Assembly: GCA_964638635.1 (NCBI GenBank)
Contig: CAZXAQ010000012.1
Span: 1-64,000, forward strand
DNA length: 64,000 nt
Direction of reading: 5' to 3'
From: SZUA-430 sp964638635
GTDB lineage: Bacteria > Pseudomonadota > Alphaproteobacteria > Micropepsales > Micropepsaceae
Both the position numbers and the translations under genes were made by a program. The notes under the pieces were generated by a model, which ran no database searches, was not told the DNA's origin, and was given only the letters and a program-made list of their open reading frames with translations. Below are positions 33,136-42,292 of this stretch, one piece after another; position 1 is the stretch's first letter; every line of letters begins with the position of its first letter.

Positions 33136-34226
33136 CCATCGAGGACTTCGCGCGCGACCCGCTCGGTGTCGTGTTCGAGTTCATTCCGACGGGCCGGGCC
33201 GGCGAAGTCGTCGTCCGCGCTCGCGCGATGCTGGCGGCGGGACGCGGCGGCGCGCTGACGCGTGTGGCCTTGGGCCGGGCCCTTGTTGCCGAGGGCAAAG
33301 CCGCCGAAGCGGTGGATGTGTTACGAGAGGCCGATTACCTTTCGCCGAACACAATGGAAGTCGTCTTTGCGTTCGGCGAAGCGCTGGCGGCGGCCGGTGC
33401 TTTGCCTGCCGCGATCGCGGAACTCCAGCGCGCGATGCGGCTCTCGCCGAAAGACGGGAGACCGTATCGGAAGATGGCACAGCTATGGCTTGAAGCGGGA
33501 GAACCGGAAAAGGCTGAAGCAGCAACGGATGCCGCTTTGATGCTTCGCGGTATTGGCGAGGACACCGCCGCGGAATTGCGCCGCGCCGTAGCGCGGATGC
33601 GCATGACGAACCGCGCCAATCCGGGTTACGTGCGGCATCTCTTCGATCAGTTCGCCGCAGACTACGACACGCGCATGCGCGGGCGGCTTGGGTACGCAGC
33701 GCCCGGCATCTTGCGCGACCTGGCGGGTTTGTTGATCGATCCGGCTGCGCGGTTCGACGTGCTTGATCTCGGCTGCGGGACCGGGTTGAGCGGCCTTGCG
33801 TTCAAACCGATCGCGAAGTCGCTTGTCGGCGTAGACCTGTCGCCGAAGATGCTGGAGAAGGCGCGGGCGCTCAAAATCTATGACACGCTTCTCGAAGGCG
33901 ATGTCGAGGCGCTGAACATATCTTGGACCTTCGACATCGTTGTCGCCGCCGACGTGCTTGTTTATCTCGGCGATCTGGTGAAGCTGTTTGGCGTGGTGCG
34001 CGCGCGTCTGAAGCCCGACGGGTTGTGGTTGTTCACGACAGAGAAGAGCGAGATCGAAGACTTCGGCTTGGGCGAGAAGCGGCGCTACCGGCACAGCGAG
34101 ACCTATCTTCGCGCGCTTGCCGCCGCGCATGGTTTCGACGTCGCGAGCCTTGTCGAATGCGTGACACGCTATGAGGCCGGGGTTGCGGTGCCCAGCTGGG
34201 CGGCTGCGTTTCGCGCGCAACAGTAG
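33117..34226 (+). CDS. TPR-containing SAM-dependent methyltransferase
   Basis: This 369-aa protein starts with ~150 residues of tetratricopeptide repeats (ALGRALVAEGKAAEAVDVLREA, LPAAIAELQRAMRLSPKDG), followed by a class I methyltransferase domain with motif I VLDLGCGTGLSG, acidic GVDLSPKML, and FDIVVAADVLVY. The ATG at 33117 lies 19 nt inside the MaoC gene and has only a weak ribosome-binding site, so translational coupling is likely; GTG at 33171 is an alternative start. TPR-linked methyltransferases often act on sugars or proteins; the target is unknown. Confidence 0.8.
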   Translation: MHAEDLTIEDFARDPLGVVFEFIPTGRAGEVVVRARAMLAAGRGGALTRVALGRALVAEGKAAEAVDVLREADYLSPNTMEVVFAFGEALAAAGALPAAIAELQRAMRLSPKDGRPYRKMAQLWLEAGEPEKAEAATDAALMLRGIGEDTAAELRRAVARMRMTNRANPGYVRHLFDQFAADYDTRMRGRLGYAAPGILRDLAGLLIDPAARFDVLDLGCGTGLSGLAFKPIAKSLVGVDLSPKMLEKARALKIYDTLLEGDVEALNISWTFDIVVAADVLVYLGDLVKLFGVVRARLKPDGLWLFTTEKSEIEDFGLGEKRRYRHSETYLRALAAAHGFDVASLVECVTRYEAGVAVPSWAAAFRAQQ

Positions 34227-34369
34227 TGCGGTTGTGCTGGCGGGATTGACGGGGTTTTCCTTGGAAACCATGGGCTTAAGATCGGCCGCGTTCGGCGTGG
34301 ATTTGTGGCGCCGATTTGGGGTATAGACCCCTCCTCTATCGTTTCCTGGTTGTTTTCCGAGGTCGTGCC

Positions 34370-34888
34370 ATGCGGGTTTTGGTCGTTGCCGCTCTTTCTC
34401 TGTTTGTCGCCGGTGCGGTCTTCGCGGCGCCAGGCACAGGCAAGCCGCCCAAGACGGTCGACATCAAGAAGGAGCTCGGCGAGAAGTGCGGTTCGGCGCC
34501 GTACGGTCTCGTCGACCTGAACGGCAAGACCGCGTCGAAGCAGGAGCTTGAGGAAGCGAAGTTCCAGGTCACGGCCTTCATCACCCAGGCGGACGTTTAT
34601 CAGGATTGCGTCTACAAGCTCGCCGAGACGCATGCTGCCGTCCTTACCGATCCGGACAAGCGCCTGCTCGCCACCGCGCTCAAAGTGAGCCAGGACGAGA
34701 AGGAAGCGGTCGGCGCGGCGTTCAACAACGCGGTTTGTGAGTACAACGCGACGAACAAGATTCCGGACTCCGACTGCAAAGACGGCAAGTGGATTCAACA
34801 GACTGTCGCGCAGAAGAGCACTACTCCGGCAACGCCAGCGAAACCCGCCACGCCCGCGAAACCTGCGACGACGCCGAAGCCGCAATAA
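34370..34888 (+). CDS. Secreted protein with Thr/Pro/Ala/Lys-rich tail, unknown function
   Basis: This 172-aa protein begins with a signal peptide (RVLVVAALSLFVAGAVFA). The mature part is mostly helical and charged, with four cysteines (EKCGS, QDCVY, AVCEY, SDCKD) likely forming two disulfides. The C-terminus is a low-complexity TPATPAKPATPAKPATTPKP repeat like a wall-spanning linker. The ATG at 34370 is preferred because the signal peptide starts there. I do not recognise a named family. It is followed by a VWA lipoprotein gene after a 149-nt gap. Confidence 0.7.
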   Translation: MRVLVVAALSLFVAGAVFAAPGTGKPPKTVDIKKELGEKCGSAPYGLVDLNGKTASKQELEEAKFQVTAFITQADVYQDCVYKLAETHAAVLTDPDKRLLATALKVSQDEKEAVGAAFNNAVCEYNATNKIPDSDCKDGKWIQQTVAQKSTTPATPAKPATPAKPATTPKPQ

Positions 34889-35037
34889 GCTGAATGACCG
34901 CGATGTAACGTTGGCCTGCGGCGGAAAGCCGCCAGGCGCGACCACGCACGCCGCAAGATTGCCACGAACGCGCCCTTCGTGAGGCGCATTTGGGCACGAG
35001 CTTTCTTCCCCGAGAGACCCCCGAGGGAGTAAGCGCC

Positions 35038-36759
35038 GTGACCACTGTTTCCACTATATCGTTCCGTCAATCGCTGACCACGTCGGCGGCCATCGCCGCT
35101 CTGTTGGTCGGCGTGCTGTTGCTTGCAGGATGCGAGCAGCAAGGCGCAACCGATGCCGACACAAGGGCGCCGGAGAAAGGCAAACTCGGACGGACCGCAA
35201 ACCAGGAAGAGAAAGACATGCTCGCCGCGCCTGCGGATGAGCCAAGTCTTCGCGGCTTCGCGTACGCGCCGCCTCCGCCCGTGATGCTGCCGAAGCCGGA
35301 AGTGCGCGACAAGTTCCCGGACGCAAAGCCTAACCCCGTGAAGCTCGTCAGCGAGGAGCCGGTTTCGACATTCTCGGCCGACGTCGATACGGCCTCCTAC
35401 ACCGTCGTGCGCAAGTTCCTGAACGACGGCGCGTTGCCACCGGCGGATGCCGTGCGCATCGAGGAGATGGTGAACTACTTCGGCTACAGCTACGCGCTTC
35501 CCAGCGATCGCGCGCAGCCGTTCCGGCCGACGGTTGCCGTCTATGAAACGCCGTGGAATCCCGACACTCAGATCGTGCATATCGGGATTAAAGGGTTCGA
35601 CATCAAACGCAACGAACGGCCGACCGCGAACCTTGTGTTCTTGCTCGATGTGTCGGGCTCGATGGACGAGCCGAACAAGCTGCCGCTCGTGAAGAAGGCG
35701 ATGCGGATGCTGGTCGAGGAACTTGATGCCAAAGACCGCGTGTCGATCGTCGTCTATGCGGGCGCGGCGGGAATGGTGCTTGAGCCGACGCCCGGCACGG
35801 AGAAGGGAAAGATTTTGGCGGCGATCGACGACCTTACGCCGGGCGGTTCGACAGCGGGCGCCGAAGGCATCCGCCAAGCCTATCAATTGGCTCGCTCGAG
35901 CTTCGTCAAGGATGGCGTCAACCGGGTGATCTTGGCGACGGATGGCGACTTCAACGTCGGCATTACCGATCCGAACCAGCTTGAGGATTTCGTCGCGCGC
36001 GAGCGCGAGAGCGGCGTGACGCTGACCTGTCTCGGGTTCGGGATGGGGAACTACAACGATGCGTTGATGCAGAAGCTGGCGCAGAAGGGCAACGGCAACG
36101 CGGCCTATATCGATACGATCAACGAGGCGCGCAAGGTGCTGGTCGAGCAGATCGGCGGTACGCTGTTCACGATCGCCAAGGACGTGAAGTTCCAAGTCGA
36201 GTTCAATCCCGCGCGCGTGAGCGAGTATCGTCTCGTCGGCTATGAGACGCGGCTCTTGAACCGCGAGGACTTCAACAACGACAAGGTGGACGCCGGCGAT
36301 ATCGGCGCGGGGCATGCGGTGACCGCGCTCTACGAGATCGTGCCCGCCGGTTCGAACGGGCATTTGATGGATCCGTTGCGCTATCAGTCGAAGGCGCCGA
36401 CGACGGCGGGAAGCCCCACGGGCGAGATTGCGTTCCTGCGCATGCGTTACAAGCTGCCCAGCGAGAGTCAAAGCCGGCTGATCGAGCGGCCGGTCACCGA
36501 TCGCGACAAGGTCGAAGACGTGCGCGGCGCGGGCGAGGACTTGCGGTTTGCGGCGGCCGTCGCGGGGTTCGGCCAGCTGCTGCGCAACGATCCTTACATG
36601 AAGAACTTCGGCTACAAGGACGTCGCCGAACTCGCCAACGGCGCGCGGGGCCGGGATCCGTTCGGGTACCGCTCGGAGTTCGTGCAGCTCGTGAAGTTGG
36701 CCGACGCGCTGCCCGCGATGCCGGCGCTGGACAAGGACGGACAAGGCGGGCCGGAATAG
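35038..36759 (+). CDS. Von Willebrand factor A domain lipoprotein (YfbK-like)
   Basis: This 573-aa protein has a lipoprotein signal ending LLLAGC, an N-terminal vWF_A-associated domain (FSADVDTASYTVVRKFLNDGALPPADAVRIEEMVNYF), a VWA domain with MIDAS motif DVSGSMD and ATDGDFN, and a C-terminal DUF3520-like region. That is the domain order of YfbK-type proteins. GTG at 35038 behind GAGGGAG is preferred to an ATG at 34990. It should be anchored in a membrane facing the periplasm and bind a divalent cation; function unknown. The GxxExxY inverted-repeat element begins 9 nt after its stop. Confidence 0.87.
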   Translation: MTTVSTISFRQSLTTSAAIAALLVGVLLLAGCEQQGATDADTRAPEKGKLGRTANQEEKDMLAAPADEPSLRGFAYAPPPPVMLPKPEVRDKFPDAKPNPVKLVSEEPVSTFSADVDTASYTVVRKFLNDGALPPADAVRIEEMVNYFGYSYALPSDRAQPFRPTVAVYETPWNPDTQIVHIGIKGFDIKRNERPTANLVFLLDVSGSMDEPNKLPLVKKAMRMLVEELDAKDRVSIVVYAGAAGMVLEPTPGTEKGKILAAIDDLTPGGSTAGAEGIRQAYQLARSSFVKDGVNRVILATDGDFNVGITDPNQLEDFVARERESGVTLTCLGFGMGNYNDALMQKLAQKGNGNAAYIDTINEARKVLVEQIGGTLFTIAKDVKFQVEFNPARVSEYRLVGYETRLLNREDFNNDKVDAGDIGAGHAVTALYEIVPAGSNGHLMDPLRYQSKAPTTAGSPTGEIAFLRMRYKLPSESQSRLIERPVTDRDKVEDVRGAGEDLRFAAAVAGFGQLLRNDPYMKNFGYKDVAELANGARGRDPFGYRSEFVQLVKLADALPAMPALDKDGQGGPE

Positions 36760-36767
36760 TTTGCGAC

Positions 36768-37328
36768 GCCGGTGCGGCTCAACGTCAGACAAAGGTTCAC
36801 CACAAAGCCACGAAGGTCACAAAGATAAGAATGGCGCTTCGCGCCGGGGAGGGTTGGATGGAGGCTGCCGCTCGCACACCGTTGTCTGCGGAGTTGGAGA
36901 AGATCGGCGCGGATGTCGTAGACGCTGCACTAAAAGTGCACATTGCGTTGGGGCCGGGGTTGCTTGAATCAACCTATGAGAGATGTCTGCGAGCTTGGAG
37001 CGGCGCAAGCATTCGGTACAGCGGCAGCTTGAGCTTCCGATCCACTATGACGGGTTCGCTCTTGATGTCGGATATCGGCTTGATCTGTTGGTCGACGATC
37101 TCGTCATCGTTGAGCTGAAGTCGGTGGATACACTGCTACCCATCCACCAATCCCAGGTCTTGACCTATTTGAAGCTTTCCGGCCGTCGTCTCGGATTCTT
37201 GATGAACTTCAACGTACGCCTCTTGAAGGAAGGTCTGCGTCGCGTCGTTCTCTAGTTCGGCGCGAAGCGCCATCTATTTTTCTTGGTGGCCTTCGTGGCT
37301 TTGTGGTGAAATTCTCTTTCTGACATCC
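36768..37328. repeat. Inverted-repeat element enclosing a GxxExxY gene (element 2)
   Basis: The left arm (about 36785-36845) and right arm (about 37259-37326) are imperfect inverted repeats of roughly 60 nt. Both read GTCAGA...TTCACCACAAAGCCACGAAGG.CAC.AAGA..A and end ATGGCGCTTCGCGCC toward the inside. The far left end GCCGGTGCGGC...GACAAAG (36768-36794) matches the outer end of element 1 at 5.3-5.6 kb. The enclosed gene is a frameshifted GxxExxY family member. Together these suggest a mobile cassette; I see no transposase and no clear target-site duplication. Confidence 0.75.
36858..37255 (+). pseudogene. GxxExxY protein gene, frameshifted
   Basis: The first frame encodes ELEKIGADVVDAALKVHIALGPGLLESTYERCL, containing the family signature G-L-L-E-S-T-Y. 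The rest (LERRKHSVQRQLELPIHYDGF, YRLDLLVDDLVIVELKSVD, and HQSQVLTYLKLSGRRLGFLMNFN) is in another frame, open from at least 36983. The normal join (CL...YELERR) is lost at about 36975-37000, where bases are missing or inserted. The VELKSV and LTYLKL elements fit the PD-(D/E)XK-like fold proposed for this family. GGGGAGGG lies just upstream of the chosen ATG. Either a real pseudogene or a sequencing error. Confidence 0.75.
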
Positions 37329-37330
37329 CC

Positions 37331-37362
37331 AAAACAAAAAGGGCGGCCTGTTGACCGCCCTT
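37331..37362 (-). terminator. Intrinsic terminator of the large autotransporter gene
   Basis: AAGGGCGG (37339-37346) and CCGCCCTT (37355-37362) form a perfect 8-bp stem with an 8-nt loop. On the minus strand the stem is followed by TTTTTGTTTT. It lies 21 nt beyond the stop of the minus-strand autotransporter gene. Confidence 0.85.
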
Positions 37363-37383
37363 CTGTGTTGACCTCCGGTCCCG

Positions 37384-40300
37384 CTACCAGGTGGCGCGGA
37401 GGCCGGCGGAGGCGGCGTGGGTGTTCAGGCTCGACGAGAACTGGCCGTTGTAGTCGACGAAGAGGACCAGACCCTTGGAGACCTGCGCGCCGAGGCCGAG
37501 GTTCGCGACGATCGTGTCGCGGGACTGTTCGGCCGAGACGATTTGGAACTGCGTTGCCGGGTCCTCCAGGAACGCGGCCGAGAAGTTCTGGTTGTCGTCG
37601 AGGAACTCGTGACGCCAGGCGATTTCGGCCGTGGGCACGAGGCGCACGCCGCCCGCTTGCCAGGCGCCCGAGAGGCGCATGCCCAACGTGGTCGACAGGC
37701 TGTCGGCGTCGGTTTCGGCGACGATCAGGTCGAAGGCGCCCGCACCCGATTCGACAAAGCCGTCGGTCGAGGTCGAGGCGTAAGCCAACCCTAGGAACGG
37801 CGTAAAGTCGATGCGACCGGTGTCGTAGATGATGCCCGCTTCCGTGCGCACGCCGAACGCGTTGGCGTCGTAGTTCGCGGAGGCGACCACCGGCGGCGGT
37901 GGGTTCAACGTCACGTCGATGAAGCGCGTCGAGCTGATGTCGTGGAAGCCAAAGCCGATTTGCGCGTCGGCGTAGAAGCTCTTGCCGGTGTAGGCGCCGT
38001 AACCCGCGAACTGGAACGTGTCGATGTCGGCGCTGTCGCGCAGCGTGTCGAACTCGACGTCCGTCGTCGACCAGCCGATCGCACCACCGACGTTCCAGCG
38101 GCTGTCGACCGCGAAGTCCATGCCGCCGGCGAAGCCGCCGGTGTCTTGGCTGTAGCCTGCCGCTTCGGCGTCGCCGTCGCTTTCCGTCCACGCGCCGTAG
38201 CCACGGCCCCAGATCGACATGCTGCCGCGCATGGCGCCGCCTGGACGATCCATGCCGTCGTTCGCGGTGTTTGCCGGCGTCGCGTCGGCGTAACGGCGAA
38301 GCGCCAACTCGGCCGTCGCCGCGCCACCTGCGGGGCCGCGCAAGTCGTCGAGGCGCGAACCAACGGCGTCGTTGAAGCCTTGGCTGATGCGCAGGCCCGC
38401 TTCCTGGACGCTCGCGTGTTCGGAGCCGCCTAAGTCGTCGTAGACGCGGGCGACTTCGGCTTGCGAGCCGGCCGGGATGCTGAGCAGGTAGTTGAACAGG
38501 TTGGTGAAGTCTGGGCTGTAGCCGCCGGCGTTGTAGATCGTCTCCAGCGTGCTGCCGACCGTAACTTGGTTCTGCGAGAGGCTGGTCAGCGCCAGAGCGG
38601 TGCTGAAGCCTTGACGGTTCAGGATGATGTCGACATCGCCGGCGTTCACGATCGCCGAGCCGGTGAAGAAGATTGAGTTCGTGTCGATCGTGCCTGCGTT
38701 CGTAAACGTGCTCGCGGTCGGCCCTAAGATCACGTCTTGATAGGTGAACGTGTTGCCACCGACGGAGGCGAACGTGTCGCCTTGGATATAGGCCGCGATC
38801 TTGCCGCCGAGGTTCGCCGCGCCGGCCGTGATCTGACCGTAGGCGCCGGGGGTCGTGTCGGAGGTGAGCTGGAACTCCAGCGTGCCCGCGGTCTGCGTGT
38901 AGGTGCCGACGTTCACGGTCGTGTCGTCGTCGATATAGACCGTGCCGGTGCCGCCGTGCGTCATGCTCGTCGCGGTGATTGCCGCGCCGACGCCGTTTGC
39001 GCCGCGCGAGGCGGCGCCGATGACCGCGGTGCCGGTGCCCTGCATGTCGAATTGGTCGAGGCCCGTCGCCGTGCCGCGCAGATAGGAGAACGTGCCGGAG
39101 GACGGGTGCATGACGAAGTCGTCGGTGCCGCCGCCGGTGACGTCGCCGTCGAGCGTGCCGCCGTCGCCGTTGAAAGTCGAGCCGTTGGCGAGGTTGAGTG
39201 CGGTGCCCACAACTGCGCCGTCGCCGCCACGAATAAGGCCCCCGGTCTGCGTGATCGTCACGGCGCTTGCGCCCGTTACGTTGATGCCGACGCCGGTCTT
39301 GCCGATGACTTGGCCCGCGGTCGTAATGCCGCCCGAAACCGAACCGCCGATCGTGATGCCGTCCACCTGACCGGTGATGATGCCGGCCGCGTTGTTGGTG
39401 ATGGTACCGGTGATTGTGCCGCCGATGCTCATAGCGTTGCCGCTGGCCGAGGTGATTTGGCCGTTGTTCACGACGTTGCCGGTGAACGCCGCCGTGGCGA
39501 TCGATACGCCATTGGCGCCACCTTCGATCGCACCGTTGTTCGTGATGGTGCCGTTAAAGACTGCCGCGCCGGAGACGGCAACCCCGGTGTTAGAGGCGGA
39601 GATCACGCCGGTCGCGTTGTTCACGATGTTGCCGGTGAAGGCGCTGGCGCCCGTGATGACGATGCCAAGCGAGTTTGTGGCCTCGCCCAGAATATGGCCG
39701 GAGTTTGTGATACTGCCGTTGAACGTCGCGCCGTTGATCAGGATCGCCGTGTTGCCGGTGTCGGTGACTTCAATGATCGCGTTCTGGTTGTTCGTGATAC
39801 CGCCGGCAATCGTGCCGGCCAACATTTGAATGCCGTTGGCGGCGCCTTGACCTTGGATCAGGCCGTCGTTTGTGATGCCGCCCTTGAGCTGCGTGTTTGC
39901 GCCGTTGACCTGAAGGGCGGCCACTGCGGTACCCACGATCGCCGCGCCGGCGTTGTTGTCGATACCGCCGCGGAGTTCGAACCAGTCGCCGGCCATGTTG
40001 ATGCCCGTGGCGCCGGAGATCGAGCCGTTGTTCGTGATGCCGCCGTTGATGTCGCTGTTCAGGCCCAAGAAGATGCCCGCGACCCCGCCGATGATGTCGC
40101 CGTCGTTCAGGAAGCCGTTGTCTATCGACGAGTCGCCGTCGAGCGCGAAGCCGTACTGGCCGCCGTTGAGCACGCCGGTATTCGAGAAGCCGCCGTCAAC
40201 TTGCGAGTTCGCTTGAACGGCAATCGCGTTGTTCGCCGCGAGCATCTGGCCGACGTTCGTGATGGCGCCGGCGAGGTAGCTGCTGTCGACCTGAAGCGCA

Positions 40301-40533
40301 TCCGTCGGCGCATTCATGTTGAGGCCATTGTAGAAGCTGTCGCCGTTCGCGTCGGCGTACACCGTGGCGTTGCCATTGATCGTCACGAAATCCGTCATCG
40401 TGTTGACGATCGCATTGCTCGGCGCCGGGCCGGTCACGGTTTGGCCGGCGTGGGCCGGAGCGCCGGTACCCAACGCCGCGATCACGGCAATAGCGGATGC
40501 ACCGGACAGTAATTTCTTCGAACGAGTGCGCAT
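37384..40533 (-). CDS. Large autotransporter adhesin-like protein (type Va)
   Basis: This 1049-aa protein has a signal peptide (ending APAHA), then a long beta-helix passenger of about 18-25-residue units dominated by Asn/Gly/Thr/Ile, such as GNIVNNATGVISASNTG, GTITNNGAIEGGANG and GNVVNNGQITSASGN. A linker and a C-terminal autotransporter barrel follow (about residues 760-1049, starting near MRGSMSIWGRGYGAW) and end LRATW. There are almost no cysteines. Function is probably surface adhesion or matrix interaction. Its GC content and repeats are in line with the rest of the window. A terminator follows at 37331-37362. The 342-nt upstream gap (40534-40875) holds a CtrA box and nothing else I can name. 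Confidence 0.88.
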   Translation of the reverse strand: MRTRSKKLLSGASAIAVIAALGTGAPAHAGQTVTGPAPSNAIVNTMTDFVTINGNATVYADANGDSFYNGLNMNAPTDALQVDSSYLAGAITNVGQMLAANNAIAVQANSQVDGGFSNTGVLNGGQYGFALDGDSSIDNGFLNDGDIIGGVAGIFLGLNSDINGGITNNGSISGATGINMAGDWFELRGGIDNNAGAAIVGTAVAALQVNGANTQLKGGITNDGLIQGQGAANGIQMLAGTIAGGITNNQNAIIEVTDTGNTAILINGATFNGSITNSGHILGEATNSLGIVITGASAFTGNIVNNATGVISASNTGVAVSGAAVFNGTITNNGAIEGGANGVSIATAAFTGNVVNNGQITSASGNAMSIGGTITGTITNNAAGIITGQVDGITIGGSVSGGITTAGQVIGKTGVGINVTGASAVTITQTGGLIRGGDGAVVGTALNLANGSTFNGDGGTLDGDVTGGGTDDFVMHPSSGTFSYLRGTATGLDQFDMQGTGTAVIGAASRGANGVGAAITATSMTHGGTGTVYIDDDTTVNVGTYTQTAGTLEFQLTSDTTPGAYGQITAGAANLGGKIAAYIQGDTFASVGGNTFTYQDVILGPTASTFTNAGTIDTNSIFFTGSAIVNAGDVDIILNRQGFSTALALTSLSQNQVTVGSTLETIYNAGGYSPDFTNLFNYLLSIPAGSQAEVARVYDDLGGSEHASVQEAGLRISQGFNDAVGSRLDDLRGPAGGAATAELALRRYADATPANTANDGMDRPGGAMRGSMSIWGRGYGAWTESDGDAEAAGYSQDTGGFAGGMDFAVDSRWNVGGAIGWSTTDVEFDTLRDSADIDTFQFAGYGAYTGKSFYADAQIGFGFHDISSTRFIDVTLNPPPPVVASANYDANAFGVRTEAGIIYDTGRIDFTPFLGLAYASTSTDGFVESGAGAFDLIVAETDADSLSTTLGMRLSGAWQAGGVRLVPTAEIAWRHEFLDDNQNFSAAFLEDPATQFQIVSAEQSRDTIVANLGLGAQVSKGLVLFVDYNGQFSSSLNTHAASAGLRATW

Positions 40534-40842
40534 GACTTCCCCTCACGTTGTCTGATGCTCGGGGAAGGCCTTGGCCGCGCTCCTGCCCCAGGAACGCGGC
40601 CAACCCATCGCCGTTCGAACATCCGTCTCATCCGGGGATAAGTGGTTAATCCTACCAACTTCTTAATTCGCTTCCCGACGGTAGGATTTCGCTAAGAACC
40701 AGGTTCGCGCTGTGCTCGCCGGAGCACAGAAAGGAGGCTGCGGGGACGCAGTGACGGCGGAACGAGGTCCGAAAGCATGCTCCTCGCGTCACTGATTCGC
40801 GCGGAGTTCGCTAGGCGCCGACTCTGCCGTGCGTTACGCTGA

Positions 40843-40857
40843 TTAACCTTCGCTTAA
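40843..40857. promoter_or_regulatory. CtrA-type box upstream of the TPR glycosyltransferase-like gene
   Basis: TTAA-CCTTCGC-TTAA is an exact TTAA-N7-TTAA match, ending 18 nt before the ATG at 40876. The position would overlap the core promoter or leader, so it could repress or activate. Inferred from consensus only. Confidence 0.45.
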
Positions 40858-40875
40858 GGATTCGAGTTCGCTCTC

Positions 40876-42267
40876 ATGACCAACGCGCCGGCATCGACTG
40901 CAAGCGGGCCGGTGCGCCTCAAGCTGAGTGATGCGGTGAAGCAGGCGGAGGCGCTTTGCGCGAAGGGGCAGCTTGATGCGGCCGAGAAAATCGCGCACGC
41001 GATCCTGCAAAAGCAGCCGAGACAGCCGCAGACGATGCAGGTCTTGGCCTCGATCGCCGAGCGGCGGGGCGATCCTGAGCGTGCGATCGCCATCCTGCGC
41101 GAGGCGCTAATAGGGGCGGATACGGATGCACTGGCGCTCATGAACCTTTGCCGGGCGCTTCGGGTCCTGGGGCGCCTTAAAGAATCGCGCGAAGCGGGCG
41201 AGGCGGCCGTGCGGATCGGCACGGTGCCGGCCGCGATCTCGGACCTCGGCGACACCTACAGCGCGTTGGGCGAGCACGACTTGGCGCTGCAGGCGTTCGA
41301 GCATGCGGTCGCGCGTCAGCCGCAGCTGCCGCGCGCCCATCTGGGTCTGGCGCATGCGCTGCTGATGAAGGGTGAGTTTCGCGCCGGGTGGACGGAATAT
41401 GAGTGGCGGTACAAGCTCGCCAACACGAAGGACATCCTGCCGAAATTCGCGCAGCCGATTTGGAACGGCATGCCGCTGAAGGCGAGCCGGCTGCTGGTGA
41501 TCTGCGAGCAGGGGTTCGGCGATTGCTTTCAGTTCGCGCGCTATCTGCCGATGGTGGCCGAGCGCGTGGCAAGCGTCGTGATCGGCTGCGGGCCGGAGAT
41601 CCGCACCATCTTGGCCAACGTCGCGGGCCGCGCGTTCGAAACGCATGAACGGTGGGAGCACCTGCCGCCGTTTCAGTATCAGATCACCATCTCGAGCTTG
41701 CCGATGGTGTTTGGGACGACGCTTGAGACCATTCCGGCGCAGGTGCCTTACTTGAGTGCCGATCCGGTGAAGGCCGCCGCGTGGCGCGAGCGGCTCGATG
41801 CGGCGGCGCAGGCACGCAAGAAGGTCGGCTTCGTTTGGCAGGGCCGGCCGGCACATCCAAACGACCGGCTGCGGTCCACGGGGCTTGGGCCACTCACCAA
41901 GCTGGTCGAACTTGAGACCGTCTTTCCCGTGTCGCTGCAAATTGGCGCCGGCCGCGAGCAGCTGGCACAGCACCCCGCACGCACGCGCATGCTCGACGTC
42001 GCGGACGAGATCAGGGATTTTGGCGACACGGCCGCCGTCGTCTCGGCGCTGGATTGCGTGGTGACAATCGACTCGGCGGTTGCGCATCTGGCCGGTGCGT
42101 TGGGCAAGCCGTGCTTCGTGATGCTGTCTCACGCCGGCGAGTGGCGATGGATGGAGAAGCGAACGGATTCGCCGTGGTATCCGACGCTCGAGCTGGTGCG
42201 GCAACAGACGGGCGGCGAAGGCTGGGATGGCGTCGTCGCGCGTATCGCGCGGCGGCTGACGGCTTAA
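40876..42267 (+). CDS. TPR protein with GT9-like glycosyltransferase domain
   Basis: This 463-aa protein begins with ~150 residues of TPR units (AEKIAHAILQKQPRQPQTMQVLASIAERRGDPERAIAILREAL, LGDTYSALGEHDLALQAFEHAV). A domain like heptosyltransferase-type GT9 enzymes follows, with LLVICEQGFGDCFQFARYLP, VGFVWQGRPAHPNDRLRS, and VVTIDSAVAHLAGALGKPCFVML. Such proteins transfer sugars onto proteins or surface glycans. It is followed after 25 nt by a TPR sulfotransferase, so the pair may modify the same surface polymer. Confidence 0.78.
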   Translation: MTNAPASTASGPVRLKLSDAVKQAEALCAKGQLDAAEKIAHAILQKQPRQPQTMQVLASIAERRGDPERAIAILREALIGADTDALALMNLCRALRVLGRLKESREAGEAAVRIGTVPAAISDLGDTYSALGEHDLALQAFEHAVARQPQLPRAHLGLAHALLMKGEFRAGWTEYEWRYKLANTKDILPKFAQPIWNGMPLKASRLLVICEQGFGDCFQFARYLPMVAERVASVVIGCGPEIRTILANVAGRAFETHERWEHLPPFQYQITISSLPMVFGTTLETIPAQVPYLSADPVKAAAWRERLDAAAQARKKVGFVWQGRPAHPNDRLRSTGLGPLTKLVELETVFPVSLQIGAGREQLAQHPARTRMLDVADEIRDFGDTAAVVSALDCVVTIDSAVAHLAGALGKPCFVMLSHAGEWRWMEKRTDSPWYPTLELVRQQTGGEGWDGVVARIARRLTA

Positions 42268-42292
42268 GGCGGCTCATGCGCGGACAAGAACA

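Noticed and set aside
37259..37330. Possible target-site duplication around element 2
   Set aside because: I compared the bases just outside both ends and found no convincing identical short repeat, although the exact ends are uncertain.
38737..40512. 591-aa plus-strand open frame opposite the large autotransporter
   Set aside because: Composition is Ala/Val/Arg/Asp-rich and it mirrors the repetitive passenger coding strand. No signal, start context or motif.
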